Shown in pieces: positions 1-8,810 of a DNA stretch of 64,000 nt; the stretch's first letter is position 1; every line of letters begins with the position of its first letter. Both the position numbers and the translations under genes were made by a program. The stretch comes from Vibrio sp. S9_S30. GTDB taxonomy: Bacteria; Pseudomonadota; Gammaproteobacteria; Enterobacterales; Vibrionaceae. The notes below the pieces were generated by a model that had not been told where the DNA came from, searched no databases, and worked only from the letters and a program-made list of their open reading frames with translations. The DNA lies in the NCBI RefSeq assembly GCF_014694455.1, contig NZ_JAAUWT010000012.1:124001-188000 (forward strand), in the 5' to 3' direction.

Positions 1-19
1 CATTTTGTTGTTTGGTCAT
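1..19 (-). CDS. ubiG: UbiG (3-demethylubiquinone O-methyltransferase), first codons only
   Basis: Only the first six codons lie in the window, reading MTKQQN leftward and running off the left edge. Vibrio UbiG proteins, as I remember them, begin MTK-x-QN, and ubiG lies divergent from gyrA in gammaproteobacteria. UbiG is the SAM-dependent O-methyltransferase of ubiquinone synthesis. The call rests on six residues and on context, so it is an inference from synteny. Confidence 0.5.
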
Positions 20-294
20 AACAATCACACTCAGGATTAGGATTGACGCATTATAGCGACTGAAAAGCAGGAGAACACCTGAATTCCGATTTTGTGGAAT
101 TAGGCATTACAATATGGCTAAAATTCATACAGATAAGGCTGTTCTGTACGATTTCTCAACGATTGAATCACAACCAAGGTCACAACATGATAAAACGAAG
201 GGGAAAGAGATGCCGAACGGGGTATTTGTGTGTTATATTTTTGAACCTTGTACGTATCTAACATACGATCAAACTATAGAGGGATAATGGCTCT

Positions 295-2943
295 ATGAGC
301 GATCTAGCTAAAGAGATCACGCCCGTAAACATTGAAGATGAGCTTAGAGGTTCATACTTAGACTACGCGATGTCCGTTATCGTGGGTCGTGCTCTTCCAG
401 ATGTGCGTGATGGTCTAAAGCCAGTACACCGCCGCGTTTTATTTGCGATGAATGTGCTAGGCAATGATTGGAATAAACCATATAAAAAATCTGCCCGTGT
501 GGTAGGTGATGTTATCGGTAAATATCACCCTCATGGTGATAGTGCAGTTTACGATACGATTGTGCGCATGGCGCAGCCGTTTTCACTTCGCTATATGCTC
601 GTCGATGGTCAAGGTAACTTTGGCTCGATAGATGGTGACTCTGCAGCGGCAATGCGTTATACCGAAGTTCGTATGGCGAAAATTGCCCATGAACTGCTTG
701 CTGACCTCGACAAAGAGACGGTGGATTACGTACCAAACTACGATGGTACAGAGCAGATCCCTGCAGTACTTCCTACAAAGGTTCCTAACCTGTTGGTAAA
801 CGGTGCTTCTGGTATCGCAGTGGGTATGGCAACGAATATTCCTCCTCACAACTTAACCGAAGTGATCAATGGATGCTTGGCATTCATTAATAATGAAGAA
901 ATCACAATCGATGAGTTGATGGACTACATTCCAGGCCCAGATTTCCCTACGGCGGCATCAATTAGTGGTCGTAAAGGCATTGTTGAGGCTTATAAGACGG
1001 GTCGTGGCAAGATCTACATGCGATCAAAAGCTGAGGTCGAAGCGGATAAAAATGGTAAAGAAACCATTATTGTCACTGAAATCCCATATCAGGTGAACAA
1101 AGCTCGCCTTATCGAAAAGATCGCGGAACTGGTTAAAGATAAGAAAGTTGAAGGCATCAGTGCACTGCGCGACGAGTCTGATAAAGACGGTATGCGTATT
1201 GTTATTGAATGTAAGCGTGACGCAGTAGGTGAAGTGGTTCTTAATAACCTATACGCTCAAACTCAGCTACAAACCACTTTCGGTATCAACATGGTTGCCC
1301 TGAATAACGGTCAGCCACAGTTGTTTAACTTGAAAGATATGCTTAAGTGCTTCGTCGATCACCGCCGTGAGGTTGTGACTCGCCGTACCATTTTTGAATT
1401 ACGTAAAGCGCGCGATCGCGCACACATCCTTGAAGCGCTTGCTCTTGCATTGGCTAATATCGATGAAATCATTGAGCTCATCCGAAATGCTGCAACCCCA
1501 GCTGAAGCGAAAGCAGGTCTTGTCGCTCGTGGTTGGGATCTGGGTAATGTGGCTGCCATGCTTGAAAGCACGGGTAACGATGCCGCTCGTCCAGATTGGC
1601 TTGAGCCTGAATACGGTATTCGTGATGGTCAGTATTTCCTAACAGAAACTCAGGCACAAGCGATTCTCGATCTTCGTCTACATAAGTTGACTGGTCTTGA
1701 GCACGAGAAGATTCTAGATGAATACAAGGAACTTCTAGAAGAAATCGCGGAATTGATGCACATCCTAGCAAGCACAGAGCGATTGATGGAAGTGATCCGT
1801 GAAGAGCTTGAAGCAGTGCGTGAAGGTTTTGGCGATCAGCGTCGCACAGAAATCACAGCGGCTGTTCACGACATCGACATGGAAGAGCTTATCGCTCAAG
1901 AAGACGTGGTCGTTACTTTGTCTCATGAAGGCTATGTTAAGTACCAAATTCTAAGCGATTATGAAGCTCAACGCCGTGGTGGTAAAGGCAAGAGCGCAAC
2001 TAAGATGAAAGATGAGGATTACATCGAACGTCTATTGGTTGCGAACACACACGATAACATCTTGTGCTTCTCTACTCGTGGTAAGACATACCGTCTAAAA
2101 GTGTATCAATTACCTCTAGCAAGCCGAAATGCTCGCGGTAAACCTATTGTAAACATCCTTCCTCTTGAAGACGGTGAGCGTATTACTGCGATCTTACCAG
2201 TATCTGAATACTCCTCGGATAAGTACATCTTTATGGCAACGGGTGACGGTACGGTTAAGAAGACGTCTTTGGATCAGTTTGCTAACGTACGTTCAAATGG
2301 TCTGATTGCCGTTAACCTACGAGATGATGACTCATTAATTGGTGTCAATATTACCGATGGCGAAAGCGACATTATGTTGTTCTCCCAACAAGGTAAAGTG
2401 GTGCGCTTCGCGGAAGACAAAGTGCGTGCGATGGGGCGTACTGCTGCTGGTGTTCGTGGTATGAAACTGGCAGAAGGCGACCAAGTCGTATCGTTGATTG
2501 TACCTTCAAATGATGGTGACGTTCTGACAGTGACGCAAAACGGTTACGGTAAACGTACACCGCTTGCAGAGTACCCTACGAAAGGCCGTGCTACTCAAGG
2601 CGTTGTTTCTATAAAAGTGTCTGAGCGTAATGGCTGTGTAGTCGGCGCGGTTCAGACGGAAGAAAACGACGAGTTTATGATGATCACGGATGCAGGCACT
2701 CTGGTTCGTACTCGCGTATCTGAAGTAAGCCAAGTAGGTCGTAATACTCAGGGCGTGACTCTGATTAGAACAGCGGCAGACGAAAACGTTGTTGGCTTGC
2801 AACGTATCGAAGAGATCGAAGAGTCTGAATTACCACCTGAAGGTGAAGAAACAGAAGTAGAAGCGACAGCGGAAAACAATGCTGAGCAATCTGAATCTGC
2901 CACAGGGCAAGACGCTCCAGAAGAAAATGATTCTGAAGAGTAA
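295..2943 (+). CDS. gyrA: DNA gyrase subunit A
   Basis: Breakage-reunion subunit of the A2B2 type II topoisomerase that adds negative supercoils to DNA. The 882-residue protein has the full N-terminal domain with the quinolone-resistance region reading [10 protein letters not shown], so Ser83 and Asp87 are wild type. The catalytic tyrosine is Tyr122 (AMRYTEV). A GyrA-box-like QRRGGKGKS follows at the start of the C-terminal beta-pinwheel, then a very acidic tail rich in Glu. An AGAGGG stretch about 9 bases before the ATG is the likely ribosome site. The 275 bases upstream, shared with divergent ubiG, show no operator I can name. The gene is monocistronic and ends in a strong terminator. Confidence 0.98.
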   Translation: MSDLAKEITPVNIEDELRGSYLDYAMSVIVGRALPDVRDGLKPVHRRVLFAMNVLGNDWNKPYKKSARVVGDVIGKYHPHGDSAVYDTIVRMAQPFSLRYMLVDGQGNFGSIDGDSAAAMRYTEVRMAKIAHELLADLDKETVDYVPNYDGTEQIPAVLPTKVPNLLVNGASGIAVGMATNIPPHNLTEVINGCLAFINNEEITIDELMDYIPGPDFPTAASISGRKGIVEAYKTGRGKIYMRSKAEVEADKNGKETIIVTEIPYQVNKARLIEKIAELVKDKKVEGISALRDESDKDGMRIVIECKRDAVGEVVLNNLYAQTQLQTTFGINMVALNNGQPQLFNLKDMLKCFVDHRREVVTRRTIFELRKARDRAHILEALALALANIDEIIELIRNAATPAEAKAGLVARGWDLGNVAAMLESTGNDAARPDWLEPEYGIRDGQYFLTETQAQAILDLRLHKLTGLEHEKILDEYKELLEEIAELMHILASTERLMEVIREELEAVREGFGDQRRTEITAAVHDIDMEELIAQEDVVVTLSHEGYVKYQILSDYEAQRRGGKGKSATKMKDEDYIERLLVANTHDNILCFSTRGKTYRLKVYQLPLASRNARGKPIVNILPLEDGERITAILPVSEYSSDKYIFMATGDGTVKKTSLDQFANVRSNGLIAVNLRDDDSLIGVNITDGESDIMLFSQQGKVVRFAEDKVRAMGRTAAGVRGMKLAEGDQVVSLIVPSNDGDVLTVTQNGYGKRTPLAEYPTKGRATQGVVSIKVSERNGCVVGAVQTEENDEFMMITDAGTLVRTRVSEVSQVGRNTQGVTLIRTAADENVVGLQRIEEIEESELPPEGEETEVEATAENNAEQSESATGQDAPEENDSEE

Positions 2944-2965
2944 TCTTCTCAGTATCAAATAAATT

Positions 2966-2998
2966 AAAAGCCATCGGCATGACGCTGATGGCTTTTTT
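2966..2998 (+). terminator. Intrinsic terminator of gyrA
   Basis: AAAAGCCATCGGC and GCTGATGGCTTTT pair in a hairpin with one G-U wobble, followed by a T tract. It begins 22 bases after the gyrA stop. Confidence 0.9.
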
Positions 2999-3006
2999 AA
3001 TATAAG

Positions 3007-3051
3007 AATGCCTAAGTGAACGAGCAGCTAATGTGACTTCACTTAGGCATT
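3007..3051. repeat. Perfect 14-bp inverted repeat after the gyrA terminator
   Basis: AATGCCTAAGTGAA at 3007-3020 is repeated in inverse at 3038-3051 around a 17-base loop. It lies just beyond the gyrA terminator and on the 3' side of the leftward fragment at 3078-3230. It could have been that fragment's terminator, though the following T tract is poor. Confidence 0.6.
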
Positions 3052-3077
3052 TGTGTTTACGGCACATTACTCTGATT

Positions 3078-3230
3078 TCAAAGAGGAAAACTCTTTGCGA
3101 GCCTAGATGTATACGCTTCGATTAATTGATTAAACAGTTGTTCTTTATGTTTAAAAGAATACGCAACTCGCGTTTGGTCTAACACTTGCTTTCTGAACCA
3201 TGGATCTCGATGTGGCGCTTTTAAACGCAT
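3078..3230 (-). pseudogene. Probable remnant of a leftward coding gene
   Basis: A frame that is open from about 3248 down to a TGA at 3078 encodes 50 residues from the first ATG, with a protein-like composition (MRLKAPHRDPWFRKQV at the start, then a basic and aromatic-rich helix-like tail). There is no Shine-Dalgarno before the ATG. An in-frame stop precedes the frame by only a few codons, so this looks like the C-terminal scrap of a larger gene. I do not recognise the family. Chance openness cannot be excluded for so short a frame. Confidence 0.3.
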
Positions 3231-3248
3231 GAATGAAAAATAATGCGG

Positions 3249-3748
3249 CTATCTCAAACTTTCAGGTTTGGTGTAATTTGATGGCTAACAAACGCCTTAC
3301 CAATGTCCTTGTAAACAAATGTTTGCTGGAGTGCTCTAGAGAATAAGTGTGCTTAGAAAGCCAATATAAGCGGTTTCCGTCAGCCTGTCTTCATCTGTTG
3401 GCTTTGCTTAACAACGGAGATAAATGAAGAACAAAGATGTTGTATTTGACGGTTGATGGAAGGAAGCAAAGAAAAGCAATAAACTTTAATGAAAAGCTCA
3501 GTGACGTTATGTATGGAGGGTAAGGTGACAAGACATTAGTTTTGCTTAGTTCTTTCTATTGAATAAAAAGCTCATATAATTTCGTCTTGTCTCATTTTTA
3601 GCAAGTAGCTCATCGCGCAAAATCAATTTTGTGACATTAAACCAAAAAAATAGCTAAACGTCTCTTGTACTATATAGTGAGTGTTACTATTATTCTTATA
3701 AATTATTGTAGTTATATAGAAAACGTTTCGCAATAAAGGTGATGTTTC
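3249..3748. other. Gene-free stretch
   Basis: About 500 bases with stops in all frames and no recognisable RNA. The only visible structure is a loose AAAGCCAA/TTGGCTTT inverted pair near 3356-3405 and a run TAACAAACGCCTTA near 3286 that recalls the edge of an integron attC site but has no partner half. It may be decayed DNA. Confidence 0.4.
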
Positions 3749-3928
3749 GTGGAACCAACTATCTCCAGTTTACGGCAAATTTTTCAAAATAAGGTCCATT
3801 CCGCCTCTGGCGTGCAATCTTCCGTTTCCGGTTCTGCATCTACCTTATCTGTTCTAACAAAAGAAGAGCTTTCAGAGCTTGAAAACCTCTGGGTTCAGCT
3901 TATTCTTTGGCAGAAAAAGCAGCATTAA
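3749..3928 (+). CDS. Small hypothetical protein, 59 residues, GTG start
   Basis: A short frame starts at GTG, with AAAGGTG about 8 bases upstream as a ribosome site, and ends at TAA. The product is Ser-rich in the first half (QSSVSGSAST). The second half is a likely amphipathic helix, LTKEELSELENLWVQLILWQ, ending in a basic tail. It has no signal peptide and no family I recognise. Support comes from the ribosome site, the coherent helix and a strong terminator about 85 bases downstream. It stands alone, transcribed toward ribA, and is too short for ordinary gene finding. Confidence 0.55.
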   Translation: MEPTISSLRQIFQNKVHSASGVQSSVSGSASTLSVLTKEELSELENLWVQLILWQKKQH

Positions 3929-4011
3929 ACGGTTATAATTCCCGACATAATGTCACGTCAATTGCCTGTAGTGATTGGCTTTCTGTAAACAACACATTCT
4001 CATTCTTCTCT

Positions 4012-4037
4012 AAGCCCGCAAACGTTGCGGGCTTTTT
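4012..4037 (+). terminator. Intrinsic terminator after the small ORF
   Basis: AAGCCCGCAA and TTGCGGGCTT form a 10-bp GC-rich stem with a 3-base loop and a T5 run. It separates the 59-residue ORF from ribA. Confidence 0.9.
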
Positions 4038-4243
4038 GGCTTTACTCATGTTTCATCCGGAGTAGGTTTTGTGATTCTCATTAAGTGTTATATTATAACA
4101 ATTGATTGAATGAGGATTTAGAGAATGATCGATTGATTATCATATCTCGTATCCCCATCTAGTAGTCAGAATGCCTCTGCATTACAATATAGAGAGCTAA
4201 TGTAAGAGTGTGTAGAGCACATTCATTATAAATGGGAAGAGTT

Positions 4244-4840
4244 ATGGCGGAAGTACGAGCCAGAGTAGAATTGAAAGTGGGTTCTAAGAGCCACATTGAT
4301 GCAGAATTATTGTCTTTTCACGGATTAGAAACAGATAAAGAGCATGTTGCGGTCGTCTTCAAATCGGCAGATAAAGGTAGCGAAACGCCATTAGTAAGAA
4401 TGCATTCCGAGTGTTTGACCGGTGACGTGTTTCACTCATCGCGGTGTGATTGTGGTGAGCAGTTAGATGAAACCATTGTAAAAATGGGGGAGCTAGGCGG
4501 TATCATCCTTTATCTGCGTCAGGAAGGACGTGGCATTGGCTTGTACAATAAAATTGATGCGTATCGCTTACAAAGTGAAGGTATGAATACGTATGAAGCG
4601 AATAACCATTTAGGTTTTGGTGATGATCTCCGAGATTTCACAGAGGCGGCTCAAATGCTTGAAGCATTAAGCGTTAAGAAGATTCGCCTTATTACCAATA
4701 ACCCTAAAAAGATAAAAGAATTGCAAGACCACGGAATTGAGATAGAAGAAGTCGTCAACACCCACGCGCATATCAAACATGGAAACGAGAACTATTTGAA
4801 AGCAAAAGTCTCGCATGGTAAGCACTTACTGGATTTGTGA
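4244..4840 (+). CDS. ribA: GTP cyclohydrolase II
   Basis: First committed enzyme of riboflavin synthesis, opening GTP to the diaminopyrimidine phosphate, formate and pyrophosphate. The zinc cysteines are Cys57, Cys68 and Cys70 ([18 protein letters not shown]), followed by the [10 protein letters not shown] loop and TNNPKK, all typical. The length of 198 residues is normal. An upstream in-frame ATG at 4232 lacks a ribosome site, while the ATG at 4244 follows GGGAAGAG and gives MAEVRARV, as I recall for vibrios. It is a stand-alone ribA without a fused RibB domain and is closed by a bidirectional terminator. Confidence 0.95.
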   Translation: MAEVRARVELKVGSKSHIDAELLSFHGLETDKEHVAVVFKSADKGSETPLVRMHSECLTGDVFHSSRCDCGEQLDETIVKMGELGGIILYLRQEGRGIGLYNKIDAYRLQSEGMNTYEANNHLGFGDDLRDFTEAAQMLEALSVKKIRLITNNPKKIKELQDHGIEIEEVVNTHAHIKHGNENYLKAKVSHGKHLLDL

Positions 4841-4860
4841 TAGATCTATTATTTGTTCAA

Positions 4861-4888
4861 AATAAACCCCACAATTGTGGGGTTTATT
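4861..4888. terminator. Bidirectional terminator after ribA
   Basis: A perfect palindrome of AATAAACCCCAC and its complement around AATT, with T-rich flanks. It isolates ribA from the iron operon. Confidence 0.85.
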
Positions 4889-4940
4889 CGTCTTCGTTGC
4901 TTGAAATTAAAATGTAAATTTGTATGATCGAAATCAAGGT

Positions 4941-4959
4941 GCAAATGATAATAATTAGC
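4941..4959 (+). promoter_or_regulatory. Fur box of the irpA operon
   Basis: GCAAATGATAATAATTAGC matches the 19-base Fur consensus GATAATGATAATCATTATC at 15 of 19 positions by direct count. It ends 37 bases before the irpA ATG, where a promoter would be expected. Iron-repressed expression of the operon follows from this and from the imelysin family's link to iron. Confidence 0.85.
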
Positions 4960-4996
4960 ACTACATATACAATTTTGCTCAACAAGGACGATTTTC

Positions 4997-6256
4997 ATGA
5001 TCCCAAAACGATTTATTGCTCGCGCTGTGGCTGCTTCACTTCTTGTGACCAGTGGCGTGTCAATGGCCGCTGTTACTAAAGGTCAGGTAGTAGAGCATTA
5101 CGCCGACCTCGCTTACGCTGTTTTTTCCGATGCAACCATCACTGCAAAGAACCTCGATCAATCCATTGACCAATTCCTAGCCAACCCTTCTGAAACTTCT
5201 TTGGAATCTGTGCGTCAAGCTTGGATTGATTCTCGTGTACCTTACCAACAAACCGAAGTATTCCGATTCGGCAATGCTGTAGTCGATGATTGGGAAGGAC
5301 AATTAAATGCGTGGCCATTGGATGAAGGTCTGATCGATTACGTTGCTTCAGACTATCAATATGAGTTAGGTAATGAAGGTGCGCGGGCTAACATCGTGGC
5401 CAACACTCACATTCAAGTTGGCTCTCAAACAGTAGACGCGAGCAAGATTACACCGCAACTTATTGCTGATCTTAATGAAATTGGTGGGTCAGAAGCGAAT
5501 GTTGCTTCTGGTTACCACGCCATTGAATTTTTACTTTGGGGACAGGATTTGAACGGCACTAACTTTGGTGCTGGTGATCGTGCCTATACTGATTTCGTTG
5601 ATGGCTCAGGTTGTACTAACGGCAACTGCGACCGCCGCCGCGATTACTTGAAAGCGGCCTCTCAGCTCCTTATCCAAGATCTAGAATGGATGGAAAAGCA
5701 GTGGTCGCCCAATCAATCAGACAATTACCGTCAGGAGCTGCTATCTGATTCGGCGGACAACGGATTGCGTAAGATGCTATTTGGCATGGGATCGCTTTCC
5801 CTCGGTGAATTGGCTGGTGAACGTATGAAGGTCGCGCTGGAAGCAAACTCGACAGAGGACGAGCACGATTGTTTCTCAGACAACACTCATAACTCTCATT
5901 ACTATAATGAGCAAGGCATCTATAACGTTTTTACGGGGCTGTACAAGCGTGAAAATGGTCAATTAGTTTCTGGTCCTAGTCTTTACGACTTAGTGGCTCA
6001 AAAAGACAAGCAAGCAGCGAAAGACATTCAGAAACAATTTGATATGGCCCGTGCTCAGGTCGCTCAGCTTGTGGTTTCCGCAGAGGAAAACAATCAACAT
6101 TTTGACCAGTTGATTGCGGCGAATAACGTGAAAGGTAACGCGTTAGTGAACGACACCATCATGTCCCTCGTGATGCAGACCGGTTCAATTGAACGTGCAG
6201 CGAACATCATTGGTATCGATAGCCTTAACCCAGATACTGCTGACCACGAGTTTTGA
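4997..6256 (+). CDS. irpA: Imelysin-family iron-regulated periplasmic protein IrpA
   Basis: A 419-residue protein with a signal peptide (ARAVAASLLVTSGVSMA, cut near residue 24) followed by a peptidase-M75/imelysin domain. The GxHxxE motif is visible as G172-Y-H174-A-I-E177, and GDW/WP-type motifs occur near residues 97-107. Imelysins are thought to bind metal and to take part in iron uptake, and the peptidase activity assigned to the family is doubtful. It is the first gene of a four-gene operon directly behind a Fur box, with AACAAGGACG before the ATG. A hairpin after the stop may set its expression above that of the genes behind it. Confidence 0.92.
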   Translation: MIPKRFIARAVAASLLVTSGVSMAAVTKGQVVEHYADLAYAVFSDATITAKNLDQSIDQFLANPSETSLESVRQAWIDSRVPYQQTEVFRFGNAVVDDWEGQLNAWPLDEGLIDYVASDYQYELGNEGARANIVANTHIQVGSQTVDASKITPQLIADLNEIGGSEANVASGYHAIEFLLWGQDLNGTNFGAGDRAYTDFVDGSGCTNGNCDRRRDYLKAASQLLIQDLEWMEKQWSPNQSDNYRQELLSDSADNGLRKMLFGMGSLSLGELAGERMKVALEANSTEDEHDCFSDNTHNSHYYNEQGIYNVFTGLYKRENGQLVSGPSLYDLVAQKDKQAAKDIQKQFDMARAQVAQLVVSAEENNQHFDQLIAANNVKGNALVNDTIMSLVMQTGSIERAANIIGIDSLNPDTADHEF

Positions 6257-6281
6257 TCGTACATTATTATAAAAACGAGTT

Positions 6282-6304
6282 AAGGGCTCTATAGGAGCCC
6301 TTTT
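6282..6304 (+). terminator. Hairpin between irpA and the di-heme gene
   Basis: AAGGGCTC and GAGCCCTT pair across a 5-base loop and are followed by a short T run. As it lies inside an apparent operon it probably acts as a partial terminator, leaving more irpA than distal message. Confidence 0.7.
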
Positions 6305-6323
6305 ACACTTGAGAAGCACAAGA

Positions 6324-7712
6324 ATGAAGCCGTTTCTAGTTCCCACCATTATTGCAACGCTGCTGATCGCAGTCAGTACCCATGCCTATGAAATTAAATC
6401 GGGTGGCGGTACCAGCGTGAAAAAAGACGGTCCTAACGCATTTTCACTCCCTGCTTATAATTTGCCCATGACATCTCGGCTGGATTTCAATGTTGGTAAC
6501 AGCTTTTTCCGTAACCCATGGGTTCAAGCGCCCGCTTCGACAGATGCCCGTGATGGTTTAGGTCCTTTATTTAATACCAATGGTTGCCAAAATTGTCACA
6601 TTAAGGATGGGCGTGGTCATCCGCCAGAGCCGGGTGAGGCAAATGCCGTTTCGATGTTAGTTAGGCTGAGTATTCCAGCGACAACACCAGAACAGAAGCA
6701 GGCGTTTATACGTGATGGGACCGTTCCAGAACCGACATACGGAGGGCAGTTGCAAGATTTCGGTCTTCCTGATGCCAAGCCTGAAGGGAGAATCAAACTC
6801 ACGTACAGCGATGTAGTGGTCACGTTTTCAGATGGTGAAAAGGTGGTATTGAGAAAACCCAACCTAAGTATCACCAACCTGAATTATGGACCCATGCACC
6901 CTGATACTCAGTTTTCCGCCCGTATCGCACCTCCGATGATTGGATTAGGGCTTTTAGAAGCTATCCCAGAGGAGACCATCCTAGCAATGGCAGATCCTCA
7001 AGATAAGAATGGAGATGGGATATCAGGCAAGGCAAACCGTGTATGGGATGTTGTAACAAACAGTGATGCGTTGGGTCGATTCGGCTGGAAAGCGGGGCAA
7101 CCCAATCTTATGCAGCAAAATGCCGCTGCATTTAATGGAGATTTAGGCTTAACGAGCGCTTTGTTCCCTAATGAAAACTGCACTCGCGCGCAATCTATCT
7201 GCTCCGATTTACCTCATGGTGGAAAGCCGGAAGTCAGCGAAAAGATTCTGAACTTCGTCGAGTTTTATTCTCAGCATTTAGCGGTTCCGATTCGCAGAAA
7301 CGTAAGAGATCCTCAAGTCATTTTGGGTCAGGCAAAATTCGTTGAAGCAGGCTGCCAATCTTGCCATTCGGTCAACATACAAACGGCAAAAAATGATCGC
7401 TTTCCTGCCTTATCAGAGCAGACCATTCATCCTTATACTGATATGTTATTGCATGATATGGGGGAAGGATTGGCCGATCACAGACCGGAGTATCTCGCGA
7501 ATGGTCGTGAGTGGCGAACGCCGCCACTTTGGGGGTTGGGTTATACCCAAGAAGTGAGTAAGCACACGAATTTCTTACATGACGGTCGTGCCAGAAATGT
7601 CATGGAAGCGGTACTTTGGCATGGCGGTGAAGCCAAGCCTGCTCAAGAGAAAGTACTCAATATGTCAAAAAATGAGCGTGAAGCGCTAGTCGCGTTTCTT
7701 AACTCACTGTAA
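6324..7712 (+). CDS. Di-heme c-type oxidoreductase of the irp operon (DUF1111/DHOR-like)
   Basis: An exported 462-residue protein. A signal sequence (FLVPTIIATLLIAVSTHA) is followed by two c-heme motifs, CQNCH near residue 88 and CQSCH near residue 344, and a calcium-type DKNGDGISG loop near 225. This layout fits the di-heme oxidoreductase family sometimes called thiol oxidoreductase, related in architecture to bacterial cytochrome c peroxidases. The actual substrate is unknown. The ATG at 6324 is chosen over the TTG at 6309 because the latter lacks a ribosome site. Its place between two imelysin genes suggests a redox step in periplasmic iron handling. Confidence 0.85.
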   Translation: MKPFLVPTIIATLLIAVSTHAYEIKSGGGTSVKKDGPNAFSLPAYNLPMTSRLDFNVGNSFFRNPWVQAPASTDARDGLGPLFNTNGCQNCHIKDGRGHPPEPGEANAVSMLVRLSIPATTPEQKQAFIRDGTVPEPTYGGQLQDFGLPDAKPEGRIKLTYSDVVVTFSDGEKVVLRKPNLSITNLNYGPMHPDTQFSARIAPPMIGLGLLEAIPEETILAMADPQDKNGDGISGKANRVWDVVTNSDALGRFGWKAGQPNLMQQNAAAFNGDLGLTSALFPNENCTRAQSICSDLPHGGKPEVSEKILNFVEFYSQHLAVPIRRNVRDPQVILGQAKFVEAGCQSCHSVNIQTAKNDRFPALSEQTIHPYTDMLLHDMGEGLADHRPEYLANGREWRTPPLWGLGYTQEVSKHTNFLHDGRARNVMEAVLWHGGEAKPAQEKVLNMSKNEREALVAFLNSL

Positions 7713-7724
7713 TTGAGGTGAAAC

Positions 7725-8810
7725 ATGAAAAAAACACTGGGTTTATGTTTGTTGGCGTTGGTTGGTTGCCAGTCCAACGATGCTGAGATACCTCAAGCGG
7801 TTATGATTCAAGACAGCGCAGAAAAGACATCAACGGCTTACGATCCGGCAGCGAAAAACAAAGCGGGCTCCCATGTCAGCGAGGCGGTGTATGAAGTTGA
7901 AAAAGAAGCGGCGTTGGGACTGCTAGCGAACAGCAAGCTTCAAGCGCTCAGTTGGCGGCAATACTGCCATTCCGATGAAGTTAAAGAGGAAGCGCTTAAG
8001 TCTGTTTGGCGCAACACGATGATCAGCTGGATGGCTTTGCAAGGACAAGAGCGAGGTCCTGAAAGTGCATTAAATGAAAGCTGGAATATGCAGTTTTGGC
8101 CAGATAAAAAGAACACAACAGGTAGGAAAATGTCTGCTTTGGTGAAATCAAACCAGGTATGGACCGCAGATCAAATTGCTCAAAAAAGTGTGGCTGTGCA
8201 AGGGTTAGGGGCCATTGAGTGGCTGTTATATGACTCAGCGTCTCCGATTTCAACGGATAAAGCCAAAACATGCCAAAGCGGTTTGGGTATTAGTGAAAAT
8301 ATCGCTCACCGTGCACAAGTGATTGCGCAGGCTTGGGAAGACAATCCTTGGCAATCATTCGATGAAACCAAGTGGAATTCTGAATACCTCAATCTGCTTT
8401 CTAATCAATTGGAATATAGCATGAAAAAGTTGAGTCGACCGCTCGCGAAAATTGGCAATCCGCGACCATACTTTTCGGAATCTTGGCGTTCTCAAACATC
8501 GCTCTCGAATCTAAAAGCCAACGTAAAAGCGTTGCAGTCTCTATACTTGGCTCTTGGGAATGGTCTTGATCGCCAATTGAGAATTCGAGGAAGAGAAGCA
8601 CTTGCTGACAGCATTGTTGATCAGTTTGACTTGATTCTTGATACATGGCCAGCAGACGCCAGTTTGTTTGCCCGGTTAAAGTCGAAAGAAGGCTATCGAA
8701 ATACGTTAGCGCAATACAATAAATTGGCGTATTTGAAGTATCTGATCCATGAAGAGGTAGCGGTTGAATTGGGTGTCGTCGTAGGGTTTAACGCAACTGA
8801 TGGTGACTGA
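7725..8810 (+). CDS. Imelysin-family lipoprotein
   Basis: 361 residues with a lipoprotein signal (LCLLALVGC, lipidated Cys near residue 15) and a second imelysin-type domain. In place of a strict GxHxxE it shows GLGAIEWLLYD near residue 165, so the canonical metal-binding His is replaced, while the Glu and the following WLLYD are kept. It begins 12 bases after the di-heme gene and overlaps the next gene by 11 bases, so the two are translationally coupled. As with IrpA, a periplasmic iron role is inferred from family and operon. Confidence 0.85.
   Translation: MKKTLGLCLLALVGCQSNDAEIPQAVMIQDSAEKTSTAYDPAAKNKAGSHVSEAVYEVEKEAALGLLANSKLQALSWRQYCHSDEVKEEALKSVWRNTMISWMALQGQERGPESALNESWNMQFWPDKKNTTGRKMSALVKSNQVWTADQIAQKSVAVQGLGAIEWLLYDSASPISTDKAKTCQSGLGISENIAHRAQVIAQAWEDNPWQSFDETKWNSEYLNLLSNQLEYSMKKLSRPLAKIGNPRPYFSESWRSQTSLSNLKANVKALQSLYLALGNGLDRQLRIRGREALADSIVDQFDLILDTWPADASLFARLKSKEGYRNTLAQYNKLAYLKYLIHEEVAVELGVVVGFNATDGD

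Noticed and set aside
3280..3300. Integron attC-like core TAACAAACGCCTTA
   Set aside because: Only one edge resembles a Vibrio attC. No matching inverse half, no cassette ORF and no integrase are nearby.
4232..4243. Longer ribA start MGRVMAEV
   Set aside because: The ribosome site GGGAAGAG lies inside the extra codons and serves the ATG at 4244.
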